Made by a program: the position numbers and the translations under genes. Shown here one piece after another: positions 50,666 through 61,071 of a stretch of 64,000 nt of DNA. Under the pieces are notes generated by a model. The model saw nothing but the letters and a program-made list of their open reading frames with translations, was not told the origin of the DNA and searched no databases. The stretch comes from Bradysia coprophila (lineage: Eukaryota > Arthropoda > Insecta > Diptera > Sciaridae), in NCBI RefSeq assembly GCF_014529535.1, contig NW_023503305.1:124001-188000 (forward strand). The letters are read 5' to 3'. Each line of letters opens with the position of its first letter. Positions within the stretch are counted from its first letter, which is position 1.

Positions 50666-51472
50666 TTTCTGCCCTGCATTTGATGAGGAAACGGCAGATT
50701 GGGAACGTCAACGAATTGCATTTAGAGAAGGACCCGAGATACGGGAATTGATAGAGCAAGTGAATAGGAAATTAGGCTTTCACACGTCAAATCAAATGGA
50801 CTTTGATCAAGTGTGGACCATGTGGAACATTTGCGTATTTGCTGTGGCAACGACATTCGAAACATCCAATTCTGAAACGGGTCCTGATTCTCCCTGGTGT
50901 GTTCCGTTTTCGATTGCTCATCACCTGCTATTGGAATATTACGAAGATATGAGATGGTTTTACTCCAGAGGTTACGGCGTTCGGAACCAACGATCGCTTC
51001 AAAACATGAACTGTGGCTTGATGCAAGATTTACTGCGCCACATGCAATCTGAAAATGATTCCGATGCAATGGCTCGCATTTTTATGTCTTCTGCGAGCGA
51101 AATTCAGGCAATGTTGGTCATATTGGGATCGTTTAGAGATTTTTGGCCGAGGCATCAGCATAATTTTGCTCAACAAACGACTAGAAACTGGCTAATGAGT
51201 TTGATTACGCCGTATAGCGGTAACTTGGCTGCCGTTCGTTTTGAGTAAGTGGAGAATCGAATATTCGAATGACTCATGTACGCAGTCAGTTAAATTATTT
51301 TTGTAGTTGTGATGCTGGAGACCACGATGTGATTTTCCTACTTAACGAGCGACCGATTTTGGTTCCGGGGTGCGATCAACAAAATGGAGTGTGCAAATTG
51401 AGTTTTATTGTGAATCGATTCCAACGGTTCATTGATGCCAATTGTTCAACACTTTTCTGTAGTGATGACTAA
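50666..51472 (+). pseudogene. C-terminal half of a MIPP1-type histidine phosphatase, 5' part missing
   Basis: Multiple inositol polyphosphate phosphatases remove phosphates from InsP5/InsP6 and belong to the histidine acid phosphatases. Two exons are visible, 50666-51244 and 51307-51472, joined in frame across a 62-bp intron (GTAAGT...TTTGTAG). Family landmarks: CPAFD, FREGPEI, DSPWCVPFSIAHHLLLEYYEDMRWFYSRGYG, LMQDLLRHM, LLNERPILV and a cysteine-bearing tail. Two things are wrong. No RHG(T)RYP catalytic motif or other N-terminal half lies upstream, where only about 950 bp separate it from hat-trick. The conserved HAE(T) proton-donor motif is replaced by SSASEI (near 51091-51108). Yet the frame of about 247 codons is free of stops. 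It could be a young pseudogene, a 5'-truncated duplicate, or an expressed non-catalytic protein. Confidence 0.75.
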
Positions 51473-51600
51473 TTTCTGTGCGCCTTTCGACTCCTTTCGA
51501 ATTCATCAATTTGCTTTTGATAATCATATCAGTTCATCATCACCACCGAGTTGATAGACCGAATTGTTGATAAAATTTATTTAGAGAATACGAAATGAAA

Positions 51601-51606
51601 AATAAA
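51601..51606 (+). terminator. candidate polyadenylation signal after the MIPP1-like fragment
   Basis: AATAAA 130 bp after the TAA stop, in an A-rich context. Positional evidence only. Confidence 0.3.
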
Positions 51607-51646
51607 ATAAAAATCCACTCTGTTTTCCATACTTATTCTACTACAC

Positions 51647-51996
51647 CAACGCACTTCAAGCATGAGTGGTACTATAAATAGAGTACTGACGCGGGACAGT
51701 GTACCGAACTAATTTTTGCACTGTAAAAAAATCTGTAAACATTTGTCATACAAAATAGAGTGTTATGATGAAAGAGAAGAAGATATTTTGACAAGTACCC
51801 CAAGGCAAGTAAAAATAAACTGGTTTTCTGTCCTCTCGCTCTCAACGTACCACGTTGAAAGAGAAGCAACTACTTTGACAAGTACCCCAAGGCAAGTTAT
51901 AATAACTAGTCTTCGGTTTTCTCGCTCTGATCATAACAGTCTATAGTACTCTATTTGGCAGCTGTCACTCGAAGCACTTTTGCTTGAAGTGCGTTG
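51647..51996. mobile_element. CAACGCACTTCAAGC MITE carrying a nested insertion
   Basis: Outer TIRs CAACGCACTTCAAGCATGAG and its complement at the right, flanked by a 7-bp duplication ACTACAC on both sides (8 bp or so would fit hAT-type insertion). The interior matches the 10965-11125 element in reverse orientation (TACTCTATTTGGCAGCTGTC) but is split by the insertion at about 51762-51937. Confidence 0.85.
51762..51937. mobile_element. nested element of two GAAAGAGAAG tandem units
   Basis: Ends GTTATGATGAAAGAG and CTCTGATCATAAC are short inverted repeats. Inside are two tandem units of about 87 bp, each reading GAAAGAGAAG, then TTTTGACAAGTACC or CTTTGACAAGTACC, then CCAAGGCAAGT, then TCTCGCTCT. 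The same unit pair recurs near 61255-61400 in another context, so it is a mobile family of its own. Confidence 0.75.
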
Positions 51997-53216
51997 ACTA
52001 CACCTATTCTCATTATCCTTCAAACAAACTCGCATATTACTACCAACCAAACATATCACTCACAAATGACAACCAATCTAAAGCTAAGTAGAACGCACAA
52101 AGCTTCAAAGACTTACACATATTATCGTCCCTGATGAGCTCCCCCAACGGGTTTGTTTTCACTTTTTAATTTGCGGAAATTATGAAGATGGGCTGTGATG
52201 TTTTTGAACTCGCGGGACGAAACGGCGTTTTTAGGTACTTTAGGGATAACGTGACTAATGCTTCATTTTCTTTTCGCTTCTCCGATTTATTTTACGCATT
52301 TTTGACCTGATAACGAACTTCCACAACGACAGCTAAAGATGGTTTTGTGTCTCTCAAAAGAGTGTTCTTGTCACTTTCGAATAATAATATGTTTCCACAA
52401 ACTAGTTTTTTCGCAACAAGTGACGAAAAGAAGGACTTTCAATTGCCTTTATTGCGAAAAACGTTGTATACAACTCTAGTGCCTAAAAAAGCATTTATCA
52501 CTCGGTTGTATAAATAACTATTACATAACAAATGATAAAAAGTTGAAAAGTAGAATTTTTGTGTGAATTTTGTTGATCCGAGGCGAAGCCGAGGTCAATA
52601 AATACACGAAAATGAGACTTTTCAACTTTTATCCCGAGTTATGTAATGGATTTTACATGCTTTTGAAACCTAAACCAGTTTCCTTGTTTTCTCTAGGTGT
52701 GTAATAAGCCACTTTCGACCCTAGGCATGTAAAATTCATTTGCGCAAGCTCTGTAATTAAATTGGATGACGTTAGTAATGGGGACGCCTTTTTAAAGTTT
52801 ACATCATCGGAACCTATTTTTTCCACTGAAATTTATGATAATAAAACCTGAGAGTTATTTTGCGTAACATTTGAATATATTACCGGCATACATCATCAAT
52901 ATTCCATTTTAGAGATCATTGAAGTTACAGATTTAAAGGAGAGATACATCACAACATCCGATGTACTGATTTCTATCAATGTTAATGATGGGTTCAAATT
53001 CCGAGTCTAAATGTTTAGTTCAAATGATTTTGCGTTTGATTGTTTTTTAAATTCAGCTCATTAGAACGATTCCAAACAATCGGAAGTTCGCCAAAACAAT
53101 AGTTCCTCTATAAATGCTAAAAAATCGATTCTAATTTTTCAGTCAGAAGTGAACTCTGCACGCGATTTGTGGTCTGTTTATCTATTTTTCGGTTCAAACA
53201 GTAAATATTTGGCGAG
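51997..53216. other. intergenic region before the ML-like gene
   Basis: Contains the dispersed TIR repeat at 52521-52665 and otherwise AT-rich DNA without a supported exon. The promoter of the downstream gene should lie in the last few hundred bases, but no element is clear. Confidence 0.5.
52521..52665. mobile_element. TIR repeat shared with 21690-21850
   Basis: TTACATAAC--AAAAGTTGAAAAGT at the left pairs with ACTTTTCAACTTTTATCCCG+AGTTATGTAA at the right. A GC-rich palindromic centre (GATCCGAGGCGAAGCCGAGG) matches the relative at 21.7 kb. The central CGAGGCGAAGCCGAGG block is typical of the family. Non-coding. Confidence 0.7.
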
Positions 53217-53964
53217 ATGATGAAAGTAAATTGGTTGCTATTTCTATCTTGTTCAATAGTTTATTTAAAATTATCCTCAGCGTGTGTAAGTTTTGTGATG
53301 TTGAGTGTATTTTGTCGATTGTCTGACTGTTAATGTTTATCGTTGAAGGACGGATTCAAATTCAAATTCAATAGCATCGACAATTGCGGAGGTAAAGGTC
53401 AAATCGTTACGGTTGATACAAACTTCACCAGCTCCATTAACAAAAAGTGCGAAGTTATCACATCCGGTTGTGTTTCGTCCAAGGGATTCAAAGAGGCGAA
53501 AGTATGGCATCGTACACAGTTTGAACCATTTCTAACAGTTTCTTCTTCAGGCGAAGTATACAGTTTATAAGAATGGCATGGCAATAATGACGGGCACTCC
53601 AGATTTATGTTCAGAAATAGAAATACATAAAGAGGCGAAAGTTCCTCTAGAAATGGTTGGCTTTCCAACTGCATGTCCCATCGAAAAGGTTTGTAAAACG
53701 GATTTGGTTAGTATTTTACAGAAATGAGTGTGTTACTTCTGAACGTTAGGGACGTAAATGTGTGGATGGTACTAAGAAGTTCGATGTAGCAAAATTCAGG
53801 AAATACTTGACCATGGCTCGGGGCAAGATTGCAGTTGACACTGAAATTACACATGATACGGTAATGAGAAACCCCACTTTTTCTGAAACAAAAATCTAAA
53901 TTTTTTTTCTTTTATCTGTTAGGGCTCGTCCTGTTTCAAAGTAGAATTCGAAATTTTTAAGTAA
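53217..53964 (+). CDS. small secreted protein, GM2-activator/ML-like lipid-binding fold
   Basis: Five exons join in frame, all phase 0: 53217-53285, 53349-53501, 53551-53688, 53750-53860, 53923-53964 (170 residues, TAA stop). Residues 1-22 form a signal peptide (MMKVNWLLFLSCSIVYLKLSSA). The mature part has nine cysteines. Order of landmarks: FNSIDNCGGKGQIVTVDTNF, CEVITSGCVSSKGFKEAK, YTVYKNG, DLC--IEI, VGFPTACPIEKG, a basic helix-like segment, then SSCFKVEFEIFK. The GxPxxCPxxKG box and final Cys-strand resemble ganglioside GM2 activator and related ML-family insect proteins, which bind lipids outside the cell or in lysosomes. Family assignment is inference from this pattern; the gene itself is well supported by five clean splice joins. 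Confidence 0.8.
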
Positions 53965-54056
53965 GAACGTCTCAGCCACACTACAGAGCTGTGTTAGTTC
54001 TTCAACAAACAATAATAGATTTTTGAATTTTTGAAATTACTGTGTTGATTATGACA

Positions 54057-54062
54057 AATAAA
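54057..54062 (+). terminator. candidate polyadenylation signal of the ML-like gene
   Basis: AATAAA about 95 bp after the stop codon, followed by another AATAAA. Motif and position only. Confidence 0.4.
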
Positions 54063-55206
54063 AATAAAAATATTATTTCTGCATCAACAACTTTTTATTG
54101 GAGACGATGAAGAATGAAACATTATCGTTTCACGTTCAGTTTCCAAACTTTTAACGACGAAAAAGTTTTTGGACGTTCCGCAACTAGTTTCAGTTTTCAT
54201 CGAAAATTTGGAATTTGGACCCTTTTTCATGGCGACTTTTTTCGGCAATTTTTTTTTCGTAAATTTAATGAGACTAGTACTGGTACTAGGCAAGATCTAA
54301 AAGCAAAATAAAACCAGTTTTTCGATTTCAAAAAAAAAAAAGATTGAGTGCCCGAAATTTGCTAAGATTTTCCTTCTTCTACAAATTTTATAAACTTCTC
54401 AAACAGCACAGGAATATTTTAAACGCCTAGCTGGGACCCCCAGCTTTCGATACCAACGATACCAAACACTTTACATCCGGATCAAAGGATGTATGATTTG
54501 TGATGTGCGATATGTGGTGGGACCCAATTTCAATCAAATTTCAAAATATATGGGAGGTAAGTGGAAAAGCCGCAAAAATCAAGAAGAAGAAGAAGAAAAA
54601 AAACTTTTTTGAACCAATTTTGAAAATCAGCTAACTTCCATCTCATTTTTAAAATATTATTTGTAAGAAAATTCGGAAAAACTGCGGGAAAATCGAAAAA
54701 TTCGTGAATTTTTTTGCACTAAAAAAAACTTTGAATCTTCAGCTTTCGTTTGAGACCAATATCACCTGCGTAGCTTCGATTGTTGCTACACAGACATTCA
54801 TCAAAATTACCTCTGCATCGAAAACTTTAACCGGATGTAGATGGCGCCAGAGGTCACTTTTTCAAAGTCTTCTAATCGTTTTGGAATCCCCAAGTGCATA
54901 GTTATAAATGGTAAAAAATTCACGCTTTTATACCAAAATACACCAAAATACAGCTAGTGAGCCCTACTATAAGAAACGTAAAGTTAGGCGCTGCACTCAA
55001 TCGTAATACGTGTTAAGTGGAAGAAATGAAAAGGTAGGTAGTCCATTCTTATGAGATGAAGTACATGCAGAACGAATAGAACGAAGAAAATTGAGACAAA
55101 TCTTGGGTTTCTTTATATTTCCAAAAGGCTATTATTTACTTACTACTTAATATCTAGAGCCCAGGGCGCTGGAATTGTTAATCCGCCCTGCCGTTGTATG
55201 AATCTC

Positions 55207-55311
55207 GGTGCGAAGAACTTTATTAGACTTACGATGTGTATTAGAAGAACACACGGCAAGCTGCCTCGTGTCATAATTCCACATCTAGAGCCTAATAAAG
55301 TACTTCGCACT
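55207..55311. repeat. 105-bp hairpin with TGCGAAGAACTTTATTAG arms
   Basis: GGTGCGAAGAACTTTATTAG near the left pairs with CTAATAAAGTACTTCGCACT at the right with two mismatches. The loop holds a second weak stem (ACACACGGCAAG/CTGCCTCGTGT). Probably a minimal foldback element. Confidence 0.6.
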
Positions 55312-55589
55312 CTATGTCATAAATAACTATTTTAATTCTCGGTGTTGTAAAGTGATGTTGTTGTATAAATTGCTGAATGATTTCTCTGACCAGAGAAATG
55401 ATAACAGATGACGTTGCTGCCGCCTCACCGGCTTTTAAAATGGCATTAAAATGTTAGAGATTAATTTCTCGATTCGAATTTTTGAGACCCTGACAAAAAA
55501 TTTCGATTTTCGAATTTACATACGGATAAAATCTACAAATCTTGACGAACAATAAAGTCATGAGAGGTGTGACTGAATATTTAACATTC

Positions 55590-56425
55590 AATTTATTTTA
55601 AGAATTTTAGAAAAAAAAATTATAGAATTTTATGAATTTTCGGAATTTAAAATCTAAAAATTCTTAAATTTTAAAATTTTTTAAAAATTTTAGGAATTTT
55701 GTGGATTTTAATTCTTAATTGTAGGACCTAGTTCATAGAGAATCTAGGACATGTCAGCTTTTTTCAATGGCTTTCAAAATACTCGGGTGATCGCTTATTA
55801 CAAAGTCTAAAAAATGTAAAAATCAACGCACTCTTACGTGTAATTAATCATTATTTTATCAGAATATTTTGTGAAAAAATACGAAACGTAAATTGAGATC
55901 ATTCGAAATTAAATATGACCTTTATGTAACATTCGTAATTAGCATCAAATAAATGATGTCCATAAATACTGTGGTTAGTCGAAAATATTGTTGCTTTTTA
56001 ATGATTGAAAAATAAATTATGATTTCCACGGATTTCCACATTTTTTTAATAATATATATAAGCGCCGCGTATAATTATATACTCATGTGATCTATTTCAA
56101 TAATGTCAATAACATGCGAAATTTGTTATTGTTACGACGTAAATAAACTGAAAACAAACTGTACAAACTACTCATCCTTGAGTAAAATGTAAAATGTAAA
56201 ACTTTGCAAGGACAGTAATTATTCCAGAAAATATTTGGATCCGATTAGGCTTTTCAGTTCTTTCGTACGTAAATACCAGGGCCTATTTTTTTGAGAATTT
56301 GATTCCTAAAAATTCTTAAAATTCCTAAAGTTCTATAAATTCCTGAAAAATTCCAAAAATTCCTAAAAATTCCTAAAGTTCTTTAAATTCCTGAAAAATT
56401 TCCAAAATTCCTAAAATTTAGAAAA
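55590..56425. repeat. low-complexity AAATTCCTAAAA-type blocks
   Basis: Two blocks, 55590-55725 (AAAATTTTTTAAAAATTTTA and similar) and 56290-56425 (TTCCTAAAAATTCCTAAAGT repeated), made of short degenerate A/T words. They are separated by unrelated AT-rich DNA. No coding content. Confidence 0.55.
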
Positions 56426-57759
56426 ACTGAGTAAAGACGTTCTATTTTCTGGATTTAATTAGAATTAAACGTCTTCGAAAATTTAAAAAATTAAATGAAA
56501 ACAACATTTCAAATGAAATTTACTCAGATCATTTAAATTTTTTTCGGGTATTGCTGACCGTGCAGGTGTACCTGACCAGCTACATTATTTATCAGTTTTG
56601 GAAAATAATTACAAATGAAAATACGCAAATTAATGTTATAATTAATCTTTAGAGCCTAACGATTAACTTTTTCATGAAAATAATGCGATTATTATGTTTA
56701 CTTATTTGATAAAACCATAAAATGAAACCAGTGCACCATCTCAGTACAAAGTTGCACATTTCTTAAGAAAATCGTAAGATCGGTGTGGTCTAATTTAAGG
56801 TTTTTATTGACAAAAGAATTATTAATAGACAAAGTTTTGGTGTTTTGAGGTAGTTAATAGTTCGACAATTAATATTATTAACATAAATAGCGTCTAAAAG
56901 TTAATATTTGATTAATTACATGGTGGTCAAAACATTGCATCAAAAATATGCCATGTTTGTGTAGTTGACCGCACCAAATTCCGTACATTTTTCTTCATGT
57001 GACAAATTCACCTTCCATTTGCATTGTTGTGTACAAAATGTGAAAAATGTCTTAATTTTGTAGCGGTCAACTACTGCAACAAGACTGGTCAGGTATAAAA
57101 ACATCCGTTTTTTAGTGGTCAGCTACTGCATCAAAAACAGTGCTTCAGTAAAATCAGGTTTTTACAATCAAAATTAATTAATTGTCAATATTTCTGATAT
57201 TCTACGGAATGGGAACAGATCAAATTAAATTCTGACGAAGGAAAAACTTAGCTTCATCGAAATCATCCTGAGATACTGATGACCAAAGTTAAAAAATGGC
57301 TTAGCCGGTCAGCTACTACCTCGCTCACCTTATTCTAATTTCGATTTTACGTCGTTCTCCAACGATTAATAATAGACTGTTAACTGGGAACTATCAAAAA
57401 ATAAAGACGAATATTTTAAGATTAATATTTCGATTATACCTCAGAGTTCAAAATAATTCAACAATAACCAAGACGTTCACGAAAAAAAAATTCTTTGAAA
57501 CCCAAAAAATTGCGAATTCATCGAAAACAAGACAAATGTTTACTCTTTTTTATGCTAGGCGTTCACAATAAAAAGAGAAACTAATTGTAAAGGCGCTGAA
57601 AACAACAGTCGTCACTAATCTAAATTTCATTATCCCGATTTTAAAATTGTTACGAAAAAACGGTATTGCATTTTGTAGTATGAAAATTTCTTCCAGAATT
57701 TTTTACAGTGCCAAAATTTGTTGAAGAAAAAAGAGTTGCAAATGAGTTGTAAATAAGTT

Positions 57760-58600
57760 GCATTTCAGGTTGTTTCCCCCTGGGCCCAATAAGTGCCTAA
57801 GTGTTTTTCGAACTTGTAGGTCGGCCACATTTGAACATATGTCGTCTGTTTTAGCTTTATTAGATAGGTATTGACCGTACCAATCAGGGGAAAAAAAGTT
57901 TATGAAATTATGTTCTCCTGAGCGTGAGCTAGGTCTCTTGGAGTGTGCTCTTATCTGGCTACTCGGCCGTACAGTGAACGTGGAGTATTTTGTCAATATC
58001 TCGAGTAAATTTTGACCGAATTTCATGATTTTTTTTTGTTTGAAAGGTATTAACGAATGTAAAGCGTCGGTACTATTTCCGGTCTCCTAACAAAATGGCT
58101 GCTGGCGGCCATATTGGATTTTATTAAAAGTGATGTATCTTGGGGAAAATGGTACTTAGAGAGTTTCTGTTAACATGGAAATAATTTGTTATGTGTGTGG
58201 GGTTTCAGGGATTCCATATATGGACATCTATATATACCTATATACAGCTATATTAAGCTATATACAGGCATATAGAGCTATATAATAGCATATATTTATC
58301 TGTGAAAAGTTTATTTATAGTGAAATATAGTTAAATATAGCGGTATATAGCTGTTTAAATAGGAATTTATTAAATTTGACTTCGTACGGGGCTGTCTATA
58401 TTGCCTCCGGCAATTTAGTTGTATATGATAACAAGGCAAAGAGTGGATAATGTAAGTGATTTTAAAGGGAGAATAGTTTTTCAGCAGAGAAGAAAATGAA
58501 GTAAGAGAAATGAAGAGTTTCACATTAAAGGCTTTTCATACGAATAGGTGTTTCGTACGGGTCGGCGTTAGCTATGTTTATATAGAGAAATCAGAAAGTC
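57760..58600. repeat. unclassified, less AT-rich repeat-like block
   Basis: A block less AT-rich than its surroundings, with phrases such as GAGCGTGAGCTAGGTCTCTT, CTACTCGGCCGTACAGTGAA, AATGGCTGCTGGCGGCCATA and two TTCGTACGGG words (58382, 58553). Its composition and broken frames look like a decayed transposable element, but I cannot name a class. The call rests on composition alone. Confidence 0.3.
58210..58350. repeat. TATATAGCTA-type microsatellite
   Basis: About a dozen units of the form CTATATA or CATATAG with variable spacing, for example TATATACAGCTATATTAAGC. Degenerate simple repeat. Confidence 0.65.
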
Positions 58601-59030
58601 AAGTTAAATGTGTCTGTTTTCAAAATTCCGCTAGTGTATGATCACACTGTTGGTGAGTGGTTGCACAAACATTCTCCAACACTTACAAACCACTTGACCC
58701 TGAAATCCCTATGTAGTACAGTAGAATCTTGCATTCAGGAGCGTGAGCGGGTGCGGGTTTGGTTTCCATATAAAACAAAAGAATATTTAAAGGACAGCGA
58801 TACAATTTTATTTCGACTGACTGTTTCCATACAAAATACACATTTTTTTATGAGATAAAAAACTGTTTTTGGTCACTACAACGACTTGCGTCATACTCTT
58901 CAAATCTTCTCAATTGATTTTAAATTGTTTAGTTGTTGATATAATTGTTTGACTATTTTTATAGTCGTTTTGGATGCATAATAAATAAAAACAAAGCAAT
59001 TAAGTGTAAAGAAACCTGATCCCGAGTTTT

Positions 59031-59036
59031 TTTATT
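59031..59036 (-). terminator. candidate polyadenylation signal of the isomerase gene
   Basis: TTTATT on the plus strand reads AATAAA on the minus strand, about 320 bp after the stop. Positional evidence only. Confidence 0.3.
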
Positions 59037-59353
59037 GCACCGTAAATCCGTAAATCGACAACTTGACTTTGAAAATATGCGTAGAAGTTATATTCTCACC
59101 TATAACTTACATTAGCATCAGCGAAAATCATTTCCATTTTCAATTTTCATAACAATAAAAAAAAATTATTTTCGTTCCATCGAACAATTAACCAATGACT
59201 TGACCTCTGCCGGATGCCATTGAAAATTTAATAAAATTACGCTGGGCGTCATAAATAGTAAGCACAAAATTGTATACTTAAAAATAGTAAAAAAAAAACA
59301 TTTCAGATTCAGATAGAACTTCTGTTGCGTCACCGACTCCGAATTGATACCAG

Positions 59354-60245
59354 TCAATTGAATCGTTGAATATTCTCCAAGTCTTCAAACTTTTCCAATT
59401 GATGCAAATTATCCCACCACGTCTTTAAGCGATGCTGCAGTATCAAGTGAAACCATGGGGTCAGCGGCACATGCAACACCGCCTTATCGATGTCGTCCCT
59501 TTTTATGTACATCAGTTCGCTCACCTCATTCGGATTCGGATTCAGATCGACATCCTTCTGCAGAAACAGAATGTAATCGATCTCGTGTTCGCCCCATATT
59601 CCATCCCCATTATCAGCATAGTGTATTCGAGTTAAGTAATGGAAGTATTCGGGTCGCACTTGTGCCATTGGTATTCCCAGTTCGTAGTTTAGTCGTCGTT
59701 GAGCTGCCTTCCTGATTCCGATGGCATTTAGCTCCTCTTTTTCAATGTCAATATCGTGCAATGGATGACTACAGCAAGCATTTGTGTACCGGTTCGGGTA
59801 TGTAATCTGAAACACGGAAATTCCATCTATTAATAACATCATTGGCCTCCACTCAATTTAGTTGCGTTTCTCGTTACGCGTACTCCACGTACCTTGTGTT
59901 CGGAACGTTTTTGTAGCAACATTTGGCCTTCTGAATTAAATAGAAATACGCTAAATGCACGATGTAATTTGATGTTCCCGTCGGGTCCAACACGATGACA
60001 ATCCCTCTTGGACAGTGATCCCAATGACCTGAATGCAGGAACGCATAAATTATTGATAGCACATTATAAACAACAGACAGTCCAACTTACCGATCGTTTT
60101 CATCCACTAAGATACAGTTCTCTTTGAGCATACAATTCTCTTGCAGTTGTTGAGATTCTTTGGCTGATAAGACATTCGACAATTGGCGAACAAACTGTTT
60201 ACTGGCTGTCGTCGACACAAAATTACCGAAAATTCTTTGGATCAT
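59354..60245 (-). CDS. Idi: isopentenyl-diphosphate delta-isomerase (type I)
   Basis: Converts isopentenyl diphosphate to dimethylallyl diphosphate in the mevalonate pathway, feeding farnesyl and juvenile-hormone synthesis in insects. Three exons join in frame: 60245-60091, 60028-59893, 59806-59354 (247 residues, TGA stop). The Nudix-type fold is evident: KENCILVDENDR, KLHRAFSVFLFNSEGQMLLQKRSEHK, TNACCSHPL with catalytic C109, AAQRRLNYELGIP, and GIWGEHEIDYIL with catalytic E172; the WWDNL tail is also typical. The start is the ATG at 60245; the frame is open further upstream only from a TTG. The first 40 residues (MIQRIFGNFVSTTASKQFVR) are basic and lack acids, so a mitochondrial or peroxisomal leader is possible. 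Introns are 62 and 86 bp. The gene looks intact. Confidence 0.95.
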
Positions 60246-60900
60246 TTTCACTATTGCACAGTACGAACGAACATTGTGTAAAGGTGTGACCAAAATTATG
60301 TAAAAAGAGAAAACAAAAAATTGTGAAATGTAACATTTTTACAATATAAGCGTTCGATTAGGTTAAAAAAAATTGACTTACGGTACTGTTATGTATTAAC
60401 ATTAATGCGTGTGGGGAGAATGACAGTTGATGTGTTTTCGTGTGTCAGATGTGCCACACTGTAGGGTATAAATTAATAGCCATACCAGCTATACCGTGTA
60501 AATAGCTGTCAGTCTCTTGTTCATTATATTAGGTGACTGCCGTGACTGCATAATAAAGATCGCGTTGGTATGCGGTGTCATCCGTGTCATCCTTTGTATG
60601 TGTACTGTCTGGGAAAAAAAAGATATGATTTCCCAGTCAAAATAATTTCAACAATTTTAAATGCTTAACTGATGCATCCCTCAAGTTCAATGTCCTATTA
60701 GACCGTTTAAAAGAAAGGCTTCGCTCAGTCTCACTGTATTTATTGTTCTCGCTTAAATTTCCTATTGACACAACGACAGAGAATGAGACAAGCCGTACAT
60801 CGGCATACAGATTTATGAAAATACCTCATTTTAGGATTACATGGTTCTTACCATACCTTCACCAAATTAATTGTTATATTCTTTTTTGTAAATCTATATA

Positions 60901-61031
60901 GAGTGTTTAAGTGAGAGAGATGGCGAGATGACAACCTATTGTTCCATCTCGGGGTTTGCTGTCAGATTCTTTTGTATTATCGATGACAGCAGACCCCGAG
61001 TTGATTTTCCATCTCGCTCTACTTAAACACC
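60901..61031. mobile_element. 131-bp foldback element
   Basis: GAGTGTTTAAGTGAGAGAGA+TGGCGAGAT at the left pairs with ATCTCGCTCTACTTAAACAC at the right. An inner stem (TCGGGGTTTGCTGTCA and TGACAGCAGACCCCGA) makes almost the whole element one hairpin. Confidence 0.8.
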
Positions 61032-61071
61032 GTATAAGTTAAAAATACATCTTGAATGAACATGTCGCTTT

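Larger units (their letters stand above)
53965..59353. other. 5.4-kb intergenic region, AT-rich and repeat-laden
   Basis: Between the ML-like gene and the 3' end of the isomerase. It holds a 105-bp hairpin (55207-55311), AAATTCCTAAAA-type low-complexity blocks (55590-55725, 56290-56425), a cluster of GGTCAACTACTGC motifs (56545-57330), a less AT-rich repeat-like block (57760-58600) and a TATATAGCTA microsatellite (58210-58350). The frame at 57703-58026 (minus) lies inside the repeat-like block and resembles no protein. Confidence 0.55.

Noticed and set aside
57703-58026. A 107-codon minus-strand frame
   Set aside because: It lies inside the repeat-like block at 57760-58600, and its translation shows no domain I recognise.
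60245-60293. An upstream extension of the isomerase frame to 60293
   Set aside because: It would begin at TTG. The ATG at 60245 is the natural start for a eukaryotic gene.
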